A DNA stretch of 32,516 nt from Sphingomonas sp. 37zxx (GTDB lineage: Bacteria; Pseudomonadota; Alphaproteobacteria; Sphingomonadales; Sphingomonadaceae), in assembly GCF_000786205.1 (NCBI RefSeq), contig NZ_JROH01000044.1, positions 1-32,516 on the forward strand, given 5' to 3'. The notes beneath the pieces are model-generated. The model was given only the letters and a program-made list of their open reading frames with translations. It ran no database searches and was not told where the DNA came from. The first letter of the stretch is position 1, and the number at the start of each line of letters is the position of its first letter. This document shows positions 1 to 9,031 of this stretch, in pieces. A program made the translations under genes and the position numbers.

Positions 1-42
1 GCCAAGCCCTTTTTCAGCAGCCTGCTAAAGGCTGCAAGCTAG
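1..42 (+). CDS. Possible C-terminal end of a gene entering from the left
   Basis: The first 13 codons in frame 1 are open and end at TAG 40-42, giving the tail AKPFFSSLLKAAS. The gene would converge on the head-GIN gene that ends at 193. So short a stretch can be open by chance, and the tail is not enough to name a family. Confidence 0.3.
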   Translation, partial: AKPFFSSLLKAAS

Positions 43-148
43 TGAGCGCCGCGGCGGCAACTTTGCGGGAATACGAAGCCGATGACGAGACGACAGAGGG
101 GAACGCCGTATCAAGGGCCAAGTGCCACCGCGACACCCGGACCTATAA

Positions 149-165
149 GTGGGTGCGCTACCCAC
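149..165 (-). terminator. Small hairpin downstream of the head-GIN gene
   Basis: GTGGGT (149-154) and ACCCAC (160-165) form a 6-bp stem with a 5-nt loop, 28 bp beyond the stop of the minus-strand gene ending at 193. On the minus strand it is followed by CTTATAGG, which is not a real T-run, so termination is only a possibility. Nothing else was recognised in 43-192. Confidence 0.25.
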
Positions 166-192
166 GGACCCCCATACGTCTGTTGGTCTGTA

Positions 193-897
193 TCAGCGGC
201 TCGCGGCTTCGCTACCGCAGCGCACGGGGCCGAGACCGGTGATGATGCAGGCCGCTGTGCCCGTTACGGTCACCTGGCCCAGGCCTGCTGCGTTGACGTT
301 GGCCGTTTCGCTTGCCGAAAAGCTGCTTTCGGCGGGGCTTTGCGACACGACGGTCAGGTCGCGCACCGCCAGCCCGCTTGCGTCGATAGGATTGGCTCCG
401 TTCGAGGTGAAACGCGCACGTGCCACGGCCCCGCGAATATCGAGCGACGCTGCCCCGGTAAGGGTCGCTCGAAATTCATCGGCGGTCACGGTGCCGACGC
501 TGAGCGTGCCCGATCCTGACAGATCGATCGCCACTTGCTGCCCGGTCATGCGATCGATCGCCAACCGGCCATTTCCCAATAATGCGGCGCTGCGGATCGC
601 GGGCGCGGTCGCCGTAATTCGCAGCGGCTGGCTGCGGGCATCGGGCCAACCGCCCCAGCCATTCAGGCTTGCGCCGATGACCAGCACTCGGTCCTCGACC
701 CGCACGTTGACCCCCTCGATCGCGCGGGCATCGCCGCTGACGATCGCCTTGGTGGCGCTGCCGGTTCGTATCTCGACATCGAACGGCCCTTCGACCCGGA
801 CCGAGTCGTAGCCGGTGACCATGATCCTGCGCTCTTCAGCCTGGGCGATGCCGGGGGCGAGCATCAGGAAAATGGAAGGCAATATCATGCGGATCAT
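193..897 (-). CDS. Secreted head-GIN domain (DUF2807) protein
   Basis: A 234-aa protein of unknown function, probably periplasmic or cell-surface. Residues 1-20 or so (MIRMILPSIFLMLAPGIAQA, cleavage after AQA) form a clear signal peptide. The rest is rich in the repeating short beta-strand pattern of the DUF2807 or head-GIN family (VRVEGPFDVEI, DLSGSGTLSVG, LTGAASLDIRG), which forms right-handed beta-helix-like folds. ATG 897 is chosen because it starts the signal peptide and follows a GGTGGGAT-like ribosome site; open frame upstream of it overlaps the end of the preceding gene. It lies 40 bp downstream of a second DUF2807 gene and is probably co-transcribed with it. Family membership is fairly secure; the cellular role is not known. 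Confidence 0.8.
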   Translation of the reverse strand: MIRMILPSIFLMLAPGIAQAEERRIMVTGYDSVRVEGPFDVEIRTGSATKAIVSGDARAIEGVNVRVEDRVLVIGASLNGWGGWPDARSQPLRITATAPAIRSAALLGNGRLAIDRMTGQQVAIDLSGSGTLSVGTVTADEFRATLTGAASLDIRGAVARARFTSNGANPIDASGLAVRDLTVVSQSPAESSFSASETANVNAAGLGQVTVTGTAACIITGLGPVRCGSEAASR

Positions 898-937
898 CGG
901 TCCAGATCCCACCTGATGCCGCGCCGGTGCAAGCGGA

Positions 938-1666
938 TTAGTTGCCCGGCCCGCATTCGATGCTGCCGATGCCGCTTTTGCGGCTGGTGCAAACCGCATT
1001 GGGGCCAAGGCTGGCTGAGCCGATTCCCGATACCCACACCTCCGCCGGGCCGTCGACCCGTGCGTCAATATCCCCGATCCCCGATACGCGAACCTTGCCC
1101 TGCCGCGCGATCAGTTCACGAGCGCGAATGCTACCCGCACCCGAGACGCTGGCATTCAGGCTGCGCGCGACGCCCGCAACCGCGATGTCGCCCGTGCCCG
1201 AAAGGCGCAGCGTGACGTCGCCGCCATCGATTCGCCCGACGGCCAGATCGCCAGCGCCACTGATCGTGCCGACAAAGTCGCCGCTGCCGCGATCCAGGGT
1301 CAGCCCGCCCGCACCGCTGACCGAAGCTCCGGTCGCGATCGGCATGGTTACGGTCACGGTGGCTCGCGTATTACGCCCCCATTTCCAATTGGAGCGCTCA
1401 TTGCGCGAAACCCGAAGCGTGTCGCCCACCACGTCGATTTTCAGCATGTCGATCGCCGCTTGCGGCCCTTGGGCACGCACCGCGAAATCGCCGCCTGTCA
1501 TGATGCGAACATGGTCGGGGCCGGCCAGATCGACCTTGTCAAACCCGGCCACAGCGAAGCTACGCTCGGCCGATGGGGAAGTGTCGGATTGCCGATTCAT
1601 GGCGGTGTCGCTGGAGCAAGCGCTCAACACCAAGGCCGCCAATATCACCGTCAAATCCTCAGTCAT
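938..1666 (-). CDS. Head-GIN domain (DUF2807) lipoprotein
   Basis: A 242-aa protein beginning with a lipoprotein signal: a hydrophobic stretch, then LVLSAC with the lipobox cysteine at about residue 17 and SSD after it. From about residue 35 it shows the DUF2807 pattern (FDKVDLAGPDHVRIMTGGDF) and then repeated S-G-x-G motifs (VSGAGGL, ISGAGDL, LSGTGDI, VSGAGSI, VSGIGDI, VSGIGSA). These regular Gly/Ser turns suggest a beta-solenoid. ATG 1666 follows a GGGGTAGG site. It is the first gene of a likely two-gene operon with the other DUF2807 gene, so the pair probably arose by duplication; one copy is lipidated, the other soluble. The promoter region carries a conspicuous palindrome. Function unknown; proteins of this family are often called putative adhesins, which is not evidence of adhesion. 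Confidence 0.82.
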   Translation of the reverse strand: MTEDLTVILAALVLSACSSDTAMNRQSDTSPSAERSFAVAGFDKVDLAGPDHVRIMTGGDFAVRAQGPQAAIDMLKIDVVGDTLRVSRNERSNWKWGRNTRATVTVTMPIATGASVSGAGGLTLDRGSGDFVGTISGAGDLAVGRIDGGDVTLRLSGTGDIAVAGVARSLNASVSGAGSIRARELIARQGKVRVSGIGDIDARVDGPAEVWVSGIGSASLGPNAVCTSRKSGIGSIECGPGN

Positions 1667-1678
1667 ACCTACCCCCGT

Positions 1679-1712
1679 CAGCAGCTGTATTGCCTATATA
1701 ATACAGTTGCTG
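1679..1712 (-). promoter_or_regulatory. 34-bp imperfect palindrome, candidate operator
   Basis: CAGCAGCTGTATT (1679-1691) and AATACAGTTGCTG (1700-1712) are inverted copies matching at 12 of 13 positions, separated by 8 bp. The element lies 13-46 bp upstream of the ATG of the DUF2807 lipoprotein gene and covers its predicted -10 box. No T-run follows on the minus strand, so an operator fits better than a terminator for carD. The regulator is unknown. Confidence 0.5.
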
Positions 1713-1725
1713 GCGGGGAAGGCAA
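1698..1725 (-). promoter_or_regulatory. Putative sigma-70-type promoter of the DUF2807 pair
   Basis: On the minus strand TTGCCT (1725-1720) and TATTAT (1703-1698) stand 16 bp apart, about 30 bp before the ATG at 1666. The -10 box lies inside the palindrome. Assigned by pattern only. Confidence 0.4.
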
Positions 1726-1753
1726 GAGAGGGTGCGTGAACGCCGGTTGGCGA

Positions 1754-2287
1754 TCAGGCCTCGGCCTTGTCCTTGTTATAGATCGCGGCGGCTTGGCGAA
1801 GCACGTCCAGGATCTTTTCCAGCGCTTTTGGCTCGTCGACTTCTTCCATCGCAGCGAGTTCGCGCGCGAGGCGGCTGGCTGCGGCTTCGAAAATCTGGCG
1901 CTCCGAATAGCTCTGCTCGGGCTGGTCATCGGCGCGGAACAGGTCGCGGACGACTTCGGCGATCGACACCAGGTCGCCCGAATTGATCTTGGCCTCATAT
2001 TCCTGTGCCCGGCGCGACCACATGGTGCGCTTGACCTTGGGCTTGCCCTTGAGCGTTTCCATCGCCTCGCGCAGAGTCTTGTCGCTCGACAATTTCCGCA
2101 TGCCGACGCTTTCGGCCTTGTTGGTGGGAACGCGCAGCGTCATGCGCTCTTTTTCGAACCGCAGCACGTACAGCTCAAGCTGCATGCCCGCGATCTCCTG
2201 CTTTTGCAGTTCGATCACACGGCCAACGCCGTGCTTGGGGTAAACGACATAATCACCGACGTCGAAGAACAGCGCCTTGGCAGCCAT
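1754..2287 (-). CDS. carD: CarD-family transcriptional regulator
   Basis: A 177-aa cytoplasmic protein. Residues 8-65 or so (VGDYVVYPKHGVGRV, then ELYVLRFEKERMTLRVPTNKAES) match the CarD/TRCF RNA-polymerase-interacting domain. The C-terminal two thirds is helical and charged, including KVKRTMWSRRAQEYEAKI, as in the CarD DNA-binding domain. Family members bind the RNA polymerase beta subunit and the upstream fork of promoters to stabilise open complexes. ATG 2287 is preferred over an earlier in-frame start because it begins the conserved domain and follows GGAAAGG. The gene stands between the DUF2807 pair and groEL, all on the minus strand, but with long spacers on both sides, so it is probably its own unit. 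Length and domain order are normal for alphaproteobacterial CarD. Confidence 0.92.
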   Translation of the reverse strand: MAAKALFFDVGDYVVYPKHGVGRVIELQKQEIAGMQLELYVLRFEKERMTLRVPTNKAESVGMRKLSSDKTLREAMETLKGKPKVKRTMWSRRAQEYEAKINSGDLVSIAEVVRDLFRADDQPEQSYSERQIFEAAASRLARELAAMEEVDEPKALEKILDVLRQAAAIYNKDKAEA

Positions 2288-2598
2288 TGATACGAAACCT
2301 TTCCGTGGACTATCGAACCGGGGGCGATGCGGCTGCAACGGGCGGGTGAGCCACGTGAGCGCGATCGGGTCGATGTGTGTGCGTCTCCGAGAGCGGGGCC
2401 GCTTCTAGGCCCCGTTACCGATCGTTTAACACACTCGTAACAAAATTGCCAGCGCGCCGATGGCACCTGATACTGAAACGGGACAAAAAACCGGCCCGGC
2501 GGGTAGTTTTTACCCGCTGGTTTGCGCGGCGGCGGTCTTATCGGGCGCTCAGGCTTCAACGGGTCTATACGCGGCACAACATCGCAGGCCCCAACAAC

Positions 2599-2628
2599 AA
2601 AGGGCCGGGGAGTAACCCCCGGCCCTTT
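2599..2628 (-). terminator. Rho-independent-like terminator of groESL
   Basis: AAAGGGCCGGGG (2599-2610) pairs perfectly with CCCCGGCCCTTT (2617-2628) around a 6-nt loop. Read on the minus strand the stem runs into CCCTTTGTTGTT, a T-rich tail. It lies about 100 bp past the groEL stop codon, in the right orientation to end the groESL transcript. Confidence 0.7.
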
Positions 2629-2698
2629 GCCATTCGTGCTTTGCGGACAGCCGGGTGGGGATGTCCCCGCCGGTCGGGCCGGAGTCCCGACTGCGTGT

Positions 2699-2720
2699 CG
2701 GGAGCGGCGAACCGCTCCCG
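2699..2720 (-). other. Nine-bp hairpin with UUCG loop after the groEL stop
   Basis: CGGGAGCGG (2699-2707) and CCGCTCCCG (2712-2720) form a perfect 9-bp stem; in the groEL transcript the four-base loop reads UUCG, a stabilising tetraloop sequence. The stem begins 7 bp after the stop codon. A second stem, TCCCGAC/GTCGGGA (2685-2703), shares bases 2699-2703, so the two cannot form fully together. A role in mRNA 3' protection is an inference. Confidence 0.45.
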
Positions 2721-2727
2721 CGCGCAA

Positions 2728-4386
<1,659 letters not shown>

Positions 4387-4441
4387 TCAGTTTGAAGTGG
4401 ATGAAATTGACGACAAGGAAACAATCGGAAGTCTGAAAAAA

Positions 4442-4732
4442 TCAGGCCTCGACGATGCCCAGGATGTCGCTTTCCTTCATGATGAGCAGGTCTTCACCGT
4501 TCACCTTGACCTCGGTGCCTGACCATTTGCCGAACAGGATCTTGTCGCCGGTCTTCACCTCGAGCGGGTGGATGTCGCCGGCGTCGTTGCGCGCGCCGGT
4601 GCCGGCGGCGACGACTTCACCCTCCTGGGGCTTTTCCTTGGCGGTGTCGGGGATGATGATGCCGCCGGCGGTCTTCTGTTCGGCTTCGACGCGGCGAACG
4701 AGAACGCGATCGTGCAAGGGACGAAAGTTCAT
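4442..4732 (-). CDS. groES: Co-chaperonin GroES (Hsp10)
   Basis: The 96-aa subunit of the heptameric lid that closes the GroEL folding chamber. It starts [18 protein letters not shown] and contains the mobile-loop region [19 protein letters not shown] (about residues 21-39), including the IIIP segment that contacts GroEL, and the roof-loop and C-terminal strands [14 protein letters not shown] and [18 protein letters not shown] 4732 follows a strong AGGAAAGGA site. It is the promoter-proximal gene of the operon; a perfect CIRCE lies 35-61 bp upstream, so repression by HrcA and induction by heat or unfolded protein is expected. hrcA itself is not in the window. Confidence 0.98.
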   Translation of the reverse strand: MNFRPLHDRVLVRRVEAEQKTAGGIIIPDTAKEKPQEGEVVAAGTGARNDAGDIHPLEVKTGDKILFGKWSGTEVKVNGEDLLIMKESDILGIVEA

Positions 4733-4766
4733 GTGCGCTTTCCTTTCCTGTGAGGAATAAATCGTT

Positions 4767-4793
4767 TTAGCACTCGATTGAGTAGAGTGCTAA
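4767..4793 (-). promoter_or_regulatory. CIRCE operator (HrcA binding site)
   Basis: TTAGCACTC (4767-4775), nine bases, then GAGTGCTAA (4785-4793) is an exact match to the canonical CIRCE element TTAGCACTC-N9-GAGTGCTAA. It lies just downstream of the predicted groES promoter, where HrcA binding blocks transcription. Confidence 0.97.
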
Positions 4794-4801
4794 CGGTCAT
4801 T

Positions 4802-4830
4802 CATATGTGCTCACCACATGACTTCGTCAA
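4802..4830 (-). promoter_or_regulatory. Putative groESL promoter
   Basis: On the minus strand TTGACG (4830-4825) and CATATG (4807-4802) are separated by 17 bp. Initiation would fall close to or within the CIRCE element, the usual arrangement for HrcA control. The -35 box is good and the -10 box is weak. Confidence 0.5.
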
Positions 4831-4965
4831 CTGCTCGAATGCGGCATTTTGGAGGTTTCGGGCGACAAAAGCGTATTGGTTGCATAATACAGACGTTTAC
4901 CTGTCCTGCGCCTTGCTCTAGCGCATGATAGGGACGACGAGATGTCGGACGCGGAGGACTGAAAC

Positions 4966-6852
4966 GTGAAGCTGGTACGGGGCGCCTGGAAACTGCTGGT
5001 GGGCATCAAGGACGGTCTGGTCCTGCTGGCGATGTTGCTGTTCTTCGGCCTGATTTTCGCGGCCTTGTCGGCGCGGCCCAATGCGGCGGGGATCAGCGAC
5101 GGCGCGCTCCTGGTCGATCTGAGCGGTACGATCGTCGAACAGCCAGAGGAAAGCGATCCGTTCGCGGCGCTGGCGGGCGGCAGCGTCGCCAAGCAACATC
5201 GCCTGCGCGACGTGATCCGCGCGCTCGACACCGCGCAAAGCGATGCGCGGGTGAAGGCGGTCGTGCTCGACATGGACAGCTTTGTCGGCGGTTATCCGGC
5301 GGCGATCTCGCAACTGGCCGACGCGGTCGGTCGCGTGCGAAAGAGCGGCAAGCCGGTGCTGGCGTTCGCCACCGGCTATTCGGACGACAGCTATCTGGTG
5401 GCGGCCAATGCCAGTGAAATCTGGATGGACCCGTTTGGCGGTACGCTGTTCAGCGGCCCCGGCGGATCGCAGCTTTATTATAAGGGCCTGATCGACAAAC
5501 TGGGGATCAACGCGCACATCTATCGCGTCGGCACCTATAAAGCGGCGGTCGAGCCGTATACCCGCGCCGACCAGTCGCCCGAGGCACGCGCCGCCAACCA
5601 GGCGCTGTACGGCGCGATCTTCAGCCAGTGGCAGGAGGCGGTGCAGAAGGCGCGGCCCAAAGCGCGCGTCGCCGAGTTCGTGACGAAGCCCGATATGCTG
5701 GTGACCGCCGCCAATGGTGACATTGCGCGGGCGAACATGACCGCCGGCCTGATCGACAAGCTGGGCGACCGCACGGCCTTCGGCAAGCGCGTCGCCGAGC
5801 TGGCGGGTGCCGATGCCAGCAAGCCGATGGGCGATTTCAAGACGATCAAGCTGGCGAACTGGCTGTCCGCCAACCCGCTGCCCACCAGCGGCGATGCGAT
5901 CGGCGTCATCACCGTTGCGGGCACCATCGTCGACGGCAAGGCCGGACCTGGCACTGCCGCCGGTGACACGATTTCGGAGCTGTTGCTCAAGGGCCTGGCC
6001 GAAAAGAACCTGAAGGCGCTGGTGGTCCGCGTCGATTCGCCGGGTGGATCGGTGCTGGCATCGGAGAAGATCCGTCAGGCGATTTTGCAAGCCAAGGCCA
6101 AGGGGCTGCCGGTGGTGGTGTCGATGGGCGGGCTCGCCGCGTCGGGCGGGTATTGGGTCTCGACGCCCGGCGATGTGATCTTTGCCGAGCCCAACACGAT
6201 CACCGGATCGATCGGCATTTTCGGCGTGATCCCGACCTTTGAGAATGCGATCACCAAGATCGGCGTGACCGCCGATGGGGTGGCGACGACTCCGCTGTCG
6301 GGCCAGCCCGACATATTCCGCGGCACCAACGCCGCGGTCGACACCATCCTGCAATCGACGATCGAAAATGGCTATCGCCGGTTCCTGACGTTGGTGTCGC
6401 AATCGCGCAAATTGCCGGTCGCCCGGGTGAACCAAATCGCGCAGGGGCGGGTGTGGGATGGCGGCACCGCGCGGCAACTGGGGCTGGTCGATCGTTTCGG
6501 CAGCCTGCCCGATGCGATTGCCGAGGCGGCGCGATTGGCCAAGCTTGATCCGGTGAAGGTGCGCCCGCTCTATCTGGAGAAGGAGCCGGGCTTCGCGGCA
6601 CAGTTGGCGGCGATGTTCGCGAAGTCGGGCGAGGACGAAGCCGGCGAGGGCGAAGTCGCGCGTGACGTGTTCGCGCGGATGTCGGCGCGGCAGCGCGGCG
6701 TATTCGCACAGGCGATCGGCGACATGCGGATGCTGGCCAAGGGGCCGGCGATGCAGGCACGTTGCCTGGAATGTGCGGGCATGGGGCCTGGGGTCGCCTC
6801 GCGAGAGGATGCACGGATCGCGGCGTTCCTGATGGAGCGTGCGCTGCCATAA
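4966..6852 (+). CDS. sppA: Signal peptide peptidase SppA, 67K type
   Basis: A 628-aa inner-membrane serine protease that degrades signal peptides left after secretion. A single N-terminal transmembrane helix (about residues 17-35, LVLLAMLLFFGLIFAAL) anchors two tandem peptidase S49 domains. The catalytic lysine is in YRVGTYKAAVEPYTR (Lys192) in the first domain, and the nucleophile is the serine of GGLAASGGYW (Ser393) in the second, the Lys/Ser dyad split across domains as in E. coli SppA. Other family segments are VVRVDSPGGSVLASEKI and NTITGSIGIFGV. The start is GTG 4966, placed after a GGAGG site at about 4953-4957. It is divergent from groES. The C-terminal 100 residues are less conserved and contain two cysteines (ARCLECAG). 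Assignment is secure. Confidence 0.95.
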   Translation: MKLVRGAWKLLVGIKDGLVLLAMLLFFGLIFAALSARPNAAGISDGALLVDLSGTIVEQPEESDPFAALAGGSVAKQHRLRDVIRALDTAQSDARVKAVVLDMDSFVGGYPAAISQLADAVGRVRKSGKPVLAFATGYSDDSYLVAANASEIWMDPFGGTLFSGPGGSQLYYKGLIDKLGINAHIYRVGTYKAAVEPYTRADQSPEARAANQALYGAIFSQWQEAVQKARPKARVAEFVTKPDMLVTAANGDIARANMTAGLIDKLGDRTAFGKRVAELAGADASKPMGDFKTIKLANWLSANPLPTSGDAIGVITVAGTIVDGKAGPGTAAGDTISELLLKGLAEKNLKALVVRVDSPGGSVLASEKIRQAILQAKAKGLPVVVSMGGLAASGGYWVSTPGDVIFAEPNTITGSIGIFGVIPTFENAITKIGVTADGVATTPLSGQPDIFRGTNAAVDTILQSTIENGYRRFLTLVSQSRKLPVARVNQIAQGRVWDGGTARQLGLVDRFGSLPDAIAEAARLAKLDPVKVRPLYLEKEPGFAAQLAAMFAKSGEDEAGEGEVARDVFARMSARQRGVFAQAIGDMRMLAKGPAMQARCLECAGMGPGVASREDARIAAFLMERALP

Positions 6853-6875
6853 ACGAAGGCCGCGCGAGGATGACC

Positions 6876-6922
6876 ACTTGTGCAGACGAACCCGGCGACG
6901 CCGCGGCGATCTATGCACAAGT
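6876..6922. repeat. Nine-bp inverted repeat between sppA and the DUF2490 gene
   Basis: ACTTGTGCA (6876-6884) and TGCACAAGT (6914-6922) are perfect inverted copies separated by 29 bp, 24 bp past the sppA stop. It has no T-run. It may be a protein-binding site or chance. A 42-codon open frame (6870-6998) runs across it but has no separate support. Confidence 0.4.
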
Positions 6923-7052
6923 TGCGATCGGCGGCACTGGGTCATTCGCGATCGGGGTGCGCGGTGCGCGGGGGATGCACGCGCGTGTAAAGATTTAGGC
7001 GTCGTGCTGGGCAAAATCCCCCGATCGGACAAAGCGCTGCTAAGAAGCCGCT

Positions 7053-7739
7053 ATGACTCGATCGATTCGCGCTCTCGCCGCTGCCGCCACCCTGCTTGCC
7101 CTGGTCCCCGCTACCGCTCATGCCGATGAGGATGGACAGGCATGGGGGGCTGCGGTCGCTCAGGGGACGGTGCGCGGCGATTTGTTCGTCTGGCTGGAGG
7201 GGCAGGCCCGGCTGACCGAGGATTTCGGTGGCGGATCGCAGGTGATCCTGCGTCCCGCGATCGGCGCACGGATCGCACCCGACGCGCATGTTTTGGCGGG
7301 CTATGCCTATATCCGAACCGAGGGCAGCAACGGCACGGTGACGCGGGAGCATCGTCCATGGCAACAGGTGCAGTTCGCCGCATTGCGCGATGGGCGGGGA
7401 CGGCCGCTGGTATTGAGCCGCAGCCGGCTGGAGCAGCGGATGATCGAGGGGCGGGGCGAGACCGGCTGGCGGCTGCGGCAGATGGTGCGCGGCCAGGTGC
7501 CGATTGCGCAGGGCGGCGCGGTGCAGGCGGTGGTCATCAGCGAGGGGTTCTTCAACCTGAACGACACCAATTGGGGGATGCGTAGCGGTGTCGACCAATG
7601 GCGCAATTTCGTCGGGATCGGGCTGCCCGTCGCCGAGCGGGTGCGGGTCGAGCCGGGCTATCTCAACCAGCGTATCTTTCGCCCGGGCGAGGACCGCACC
7701 AACCATGTGCTGAGCGCCACGCTATTCTATCGCCTGTAG
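7053..7739 (+). CDS. DUF2490 family exported beta-barrel-like protein
   Basis: A 228-aa protein with a signal peptide (about residues 1-24, cleavage after AHA). The mature part is built of alternating amphipathic strands such as GDLFVWLEGQARL, HVLAGYAYIRTEG and SRSRLEQRMI, and ends VLSATLFYRL with a C-terminal aromatic-rich strand like those of outer-membrane barrels. This pattern and the segment GIGLPVAERVRVEPGYLNQ fit the DUF2490 family, of unknown function. ATG 7053 is the natural start for the signal peptide. It stands alone between sppA and a convergent channel gene whose stop codon directly abuts its own (7739/7740). Family call moderate; outer-membrane location inferred. Confidence 0.78.
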   Translation: MTRSIRALAAAATLLALVPATAHADEDGQAWGAAVAQGTVRGDLFVWLEGQARLTEDFGGGSQVILRPAIGARIAPDAHVLAGYAYIRTEGSNGTVTREHRPWQQVQFAALRDGRGRPLVLSRSRLEQRMIEGRGETGWRLRQMVRGQVPIAQGGAVQAVVISEGFFNLNDTNWGMRSGVDQWRNFVGIGLPVAERVRVEPGYLNQRIFRPGEDRTNHVLSATLFYRL

Positions 7740-8366
7740 CTAGCGCTTGCCGCGATAGGAGGGCAGCGCGAGGCGGAAGTGGATCGCGGCTGCCCTGAGC
7801 GCGAAGCCAGCGGTCACCGCGACGCCCGAGGCGACGATGCTGGGTGCGCCGAGGGCGACGATCCCGACATAGAGCCCCGCTGCCAACGCGGCGGCGGTGA
7901 CATAAAGTTCTGGCCGCATCAGGATCGACGGCTCGCCCGCCAGCACGTCGCGGATGATGCCGCCGACACAGGCGGTGATGACCCCCATCAGGATCGCCGG
8001 GACCGGCGGTACGCCCAGCCGAAACGCCTTGGCCGCGCCGAACACCGCATAGGCGGCCAGTCCCACCGCATCGAGCCAGTCGAGCGTGTTGCCGCGCCAC
8101 CAGCGCTCGGGCGTCATCCACACAAGCAACGCCGCGCCGAGGCAGATCGTCGCGAGCAGCGGATCATGCACCCAGAATACCGGCGCACCGATCAACAGAT
8201 CGCGCACGGTCCCGCCGCCGACCCCGGTGATGAGCGCGAAGAATGCCGCAGTCACGAAGGTCTGCTGCGCGCGCGCCGCGGCGATCGCGCCCGATGCCGC
8301 GAAGGTGGCGATCGCGAACCAGTCGAGCCAGGGGAGAAGCGGGGCGATGGGAAGGGCGGGGGGCAT
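7740..8366 (-). CDS. TRIC-type cation channel family membrane protein (UPF0126, YicG-like)
   Basis: A 208-aa integral membrane protein with about seven hydrophobic segments. It carries two copies of the family's glycine-rich repeat, GGGTVRDLLIG near residues 50-60 and GGIIRDVLAGEPS near 133-145, consistent with the internal 3+3 helix duplication of TRIC channels. Bacterial TRIC proteins form trimers conducting monovalent cations; whether this one is a channel in the cell is not shown by sequence. It ends in a basic tail, PSYRGKR. It converges with the DUF2490 gene (adjacent stop codons) and is divergent from the cupin gene. An older label for the family is UPF0126. Confidence 0.88.
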   Translation of the reverse strand: MPPALPIAPLLPWLDWFAIATFAASGAIAAARAQQTFVTAAFFALITGVGGGTVRDLLIGAPVFWVHDPLLATICLGAALLVWMTPERWWRGNTLDWLDAVGLAAYAVFGAAKAFRLGVPPVPAILMGVITACVGGIIRDVLAGEPSILMRPELYVTAAALAAGLYVGIVALGAPSIVASGVAVTAGFALRAAAIHFRLALPSYRGKR

Positions 8367-8473
8367 CAGGGGGGCGTAGCGGGTCGATGGCGCAGGGGCT
8401 AGAGGCGCTGCCGGCGCTTGCCCTCGCCGCGCGGATCGCGGAGGATCGATCGTGCGATACGCTGGAGCAAGCG

Positions 8474-8920
8474 ATGCCTAAACTGACCCTCCACGCCTTT
8501 CCGCTCACCAACGCGACGGGCTACCCGCCCGAATATGCCGGGCCGGTGCGTGATCGGTGGTATCGGCGGCTAGGCCCTGCCAGCGGGCTATCGCAATTCG
8601 GGGTCAGCCATGTGACGCTGAAGCCGGGCGCGTGCTCGTCACAGCGGCATTGGCATGAAGGCGGGGACGAGTTCGTGGTGATCCTGAGCGGCGAAGCGAT
8701 ACTGATCGACGACGCGGGCGAGCAAGCGATGTGCGTGGGCGATTGCGCCTCGTTCCCGGCGGGGCAGGCGAACGGCCATATGCTGGCCAATCGGGGCATG
8801 TCGGATTGTGTCGTCATCGCGGTAGGCACGCCCGGCGAGAGCGACTGCCATTATCCCGACATCGACATGCATCTGGCGGCGGGGCAGGGGTTTCGGCGGA
8901 AGGACGGGTCGGCGTTTTAA
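8474..8920 (+). CDS. Cupin domain protein
   Basis: A 148-aa single-domain cupin, probably cytoplasmic. The metal-binding cupin motif 1 is visible as HWHEGGDEFVVILSGEAILI (about residues 57-76: two His, Glu), and motif 2 as GDCASFPAGQANGHMLAN (about residues 90-107: the PxG turn and a His), so the metal ligands appear complete. Small cupins of this kind often bind sugars or act on small acids; nothing here fixes the substrate. ATG 8474 is chosen because it follows GGAG at 8463-8466; a frame open further upstream overlaps the divergent channel gene. It appears to be monocistronic. Confidence 0.82.
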   Translation: MPKLTLHAFPLTNATGYPPEYAGPVRDRWYRRLGPASGLSQFGVSHVTLKPGACSSQRHWHEGGDEFVVILSGEAILIDDAGEQAMCVGDCASFPAGQANGHMLANRGMSDCVVIAVGTPGESDCHYPDIDMHLAAGQGFRRKDGSAF

Positions 8921-9031
8921 CGCCGCCCGTGCCGACCAAGCGACAATCGCTCGGCGTATCTCTGCTACAGGCCGCGGAAAATCCGCCATATTCGTCGCCA
9001 ATCGTCACAGTATATCGCGATCGAGGTGATG

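Larger units (their letters stand above)
2288..2727. other. 440-bp spacer between groEL and carD with several hairpins
   Basis: No convincing gene was seen on either strand. Visible elements from left to right: CGGGGCC/GGCCCCG (2394-2414, 7-bp stem, 7-nt loop), probably in the carD leader; an AT-richer stretch at 2415-2450 that may hold the carD promoter; GCGGGTA/TACCCGC (2499-2517, 5-nt loop); the strong stem at 2599-2628; and two overlapping stems at 2685-2720 beside the groEL stop codon. Confidence 0.6.

Noticed and set aside
42..242. Small plus-strand open frame starting at GTG 42
   Set aside because: No ribosome site, no recognisable sequence, and its second part overlaps the end of the head-GIN gene.
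1679..1712. LexA-like SOS box reading of the CTGTATT palindrome
   Set aside because: The inner arms resemble the E. coli CTGT-N8-ACAG box, but alphaproteobacterial LexA uses a GTTC-type direct repeat, and the neighbours are not SOS genes.
6870..6998. A 42-codon open frame after sppA starting at ATG
   Set aside because: A GAGG abuts the ATG directly, too close for a ribosome site; composition is unremarkable and no homology is recognised. Left as a possible small protein only.
4918..7032. A 704-codon open frame on the minus strand across sppA
   Set aside because: It is antisense to a complete, motif-bearing SppA; its translation is rich in Arg, His and Gln with no domain, as expected for a high-GC shadow frame.
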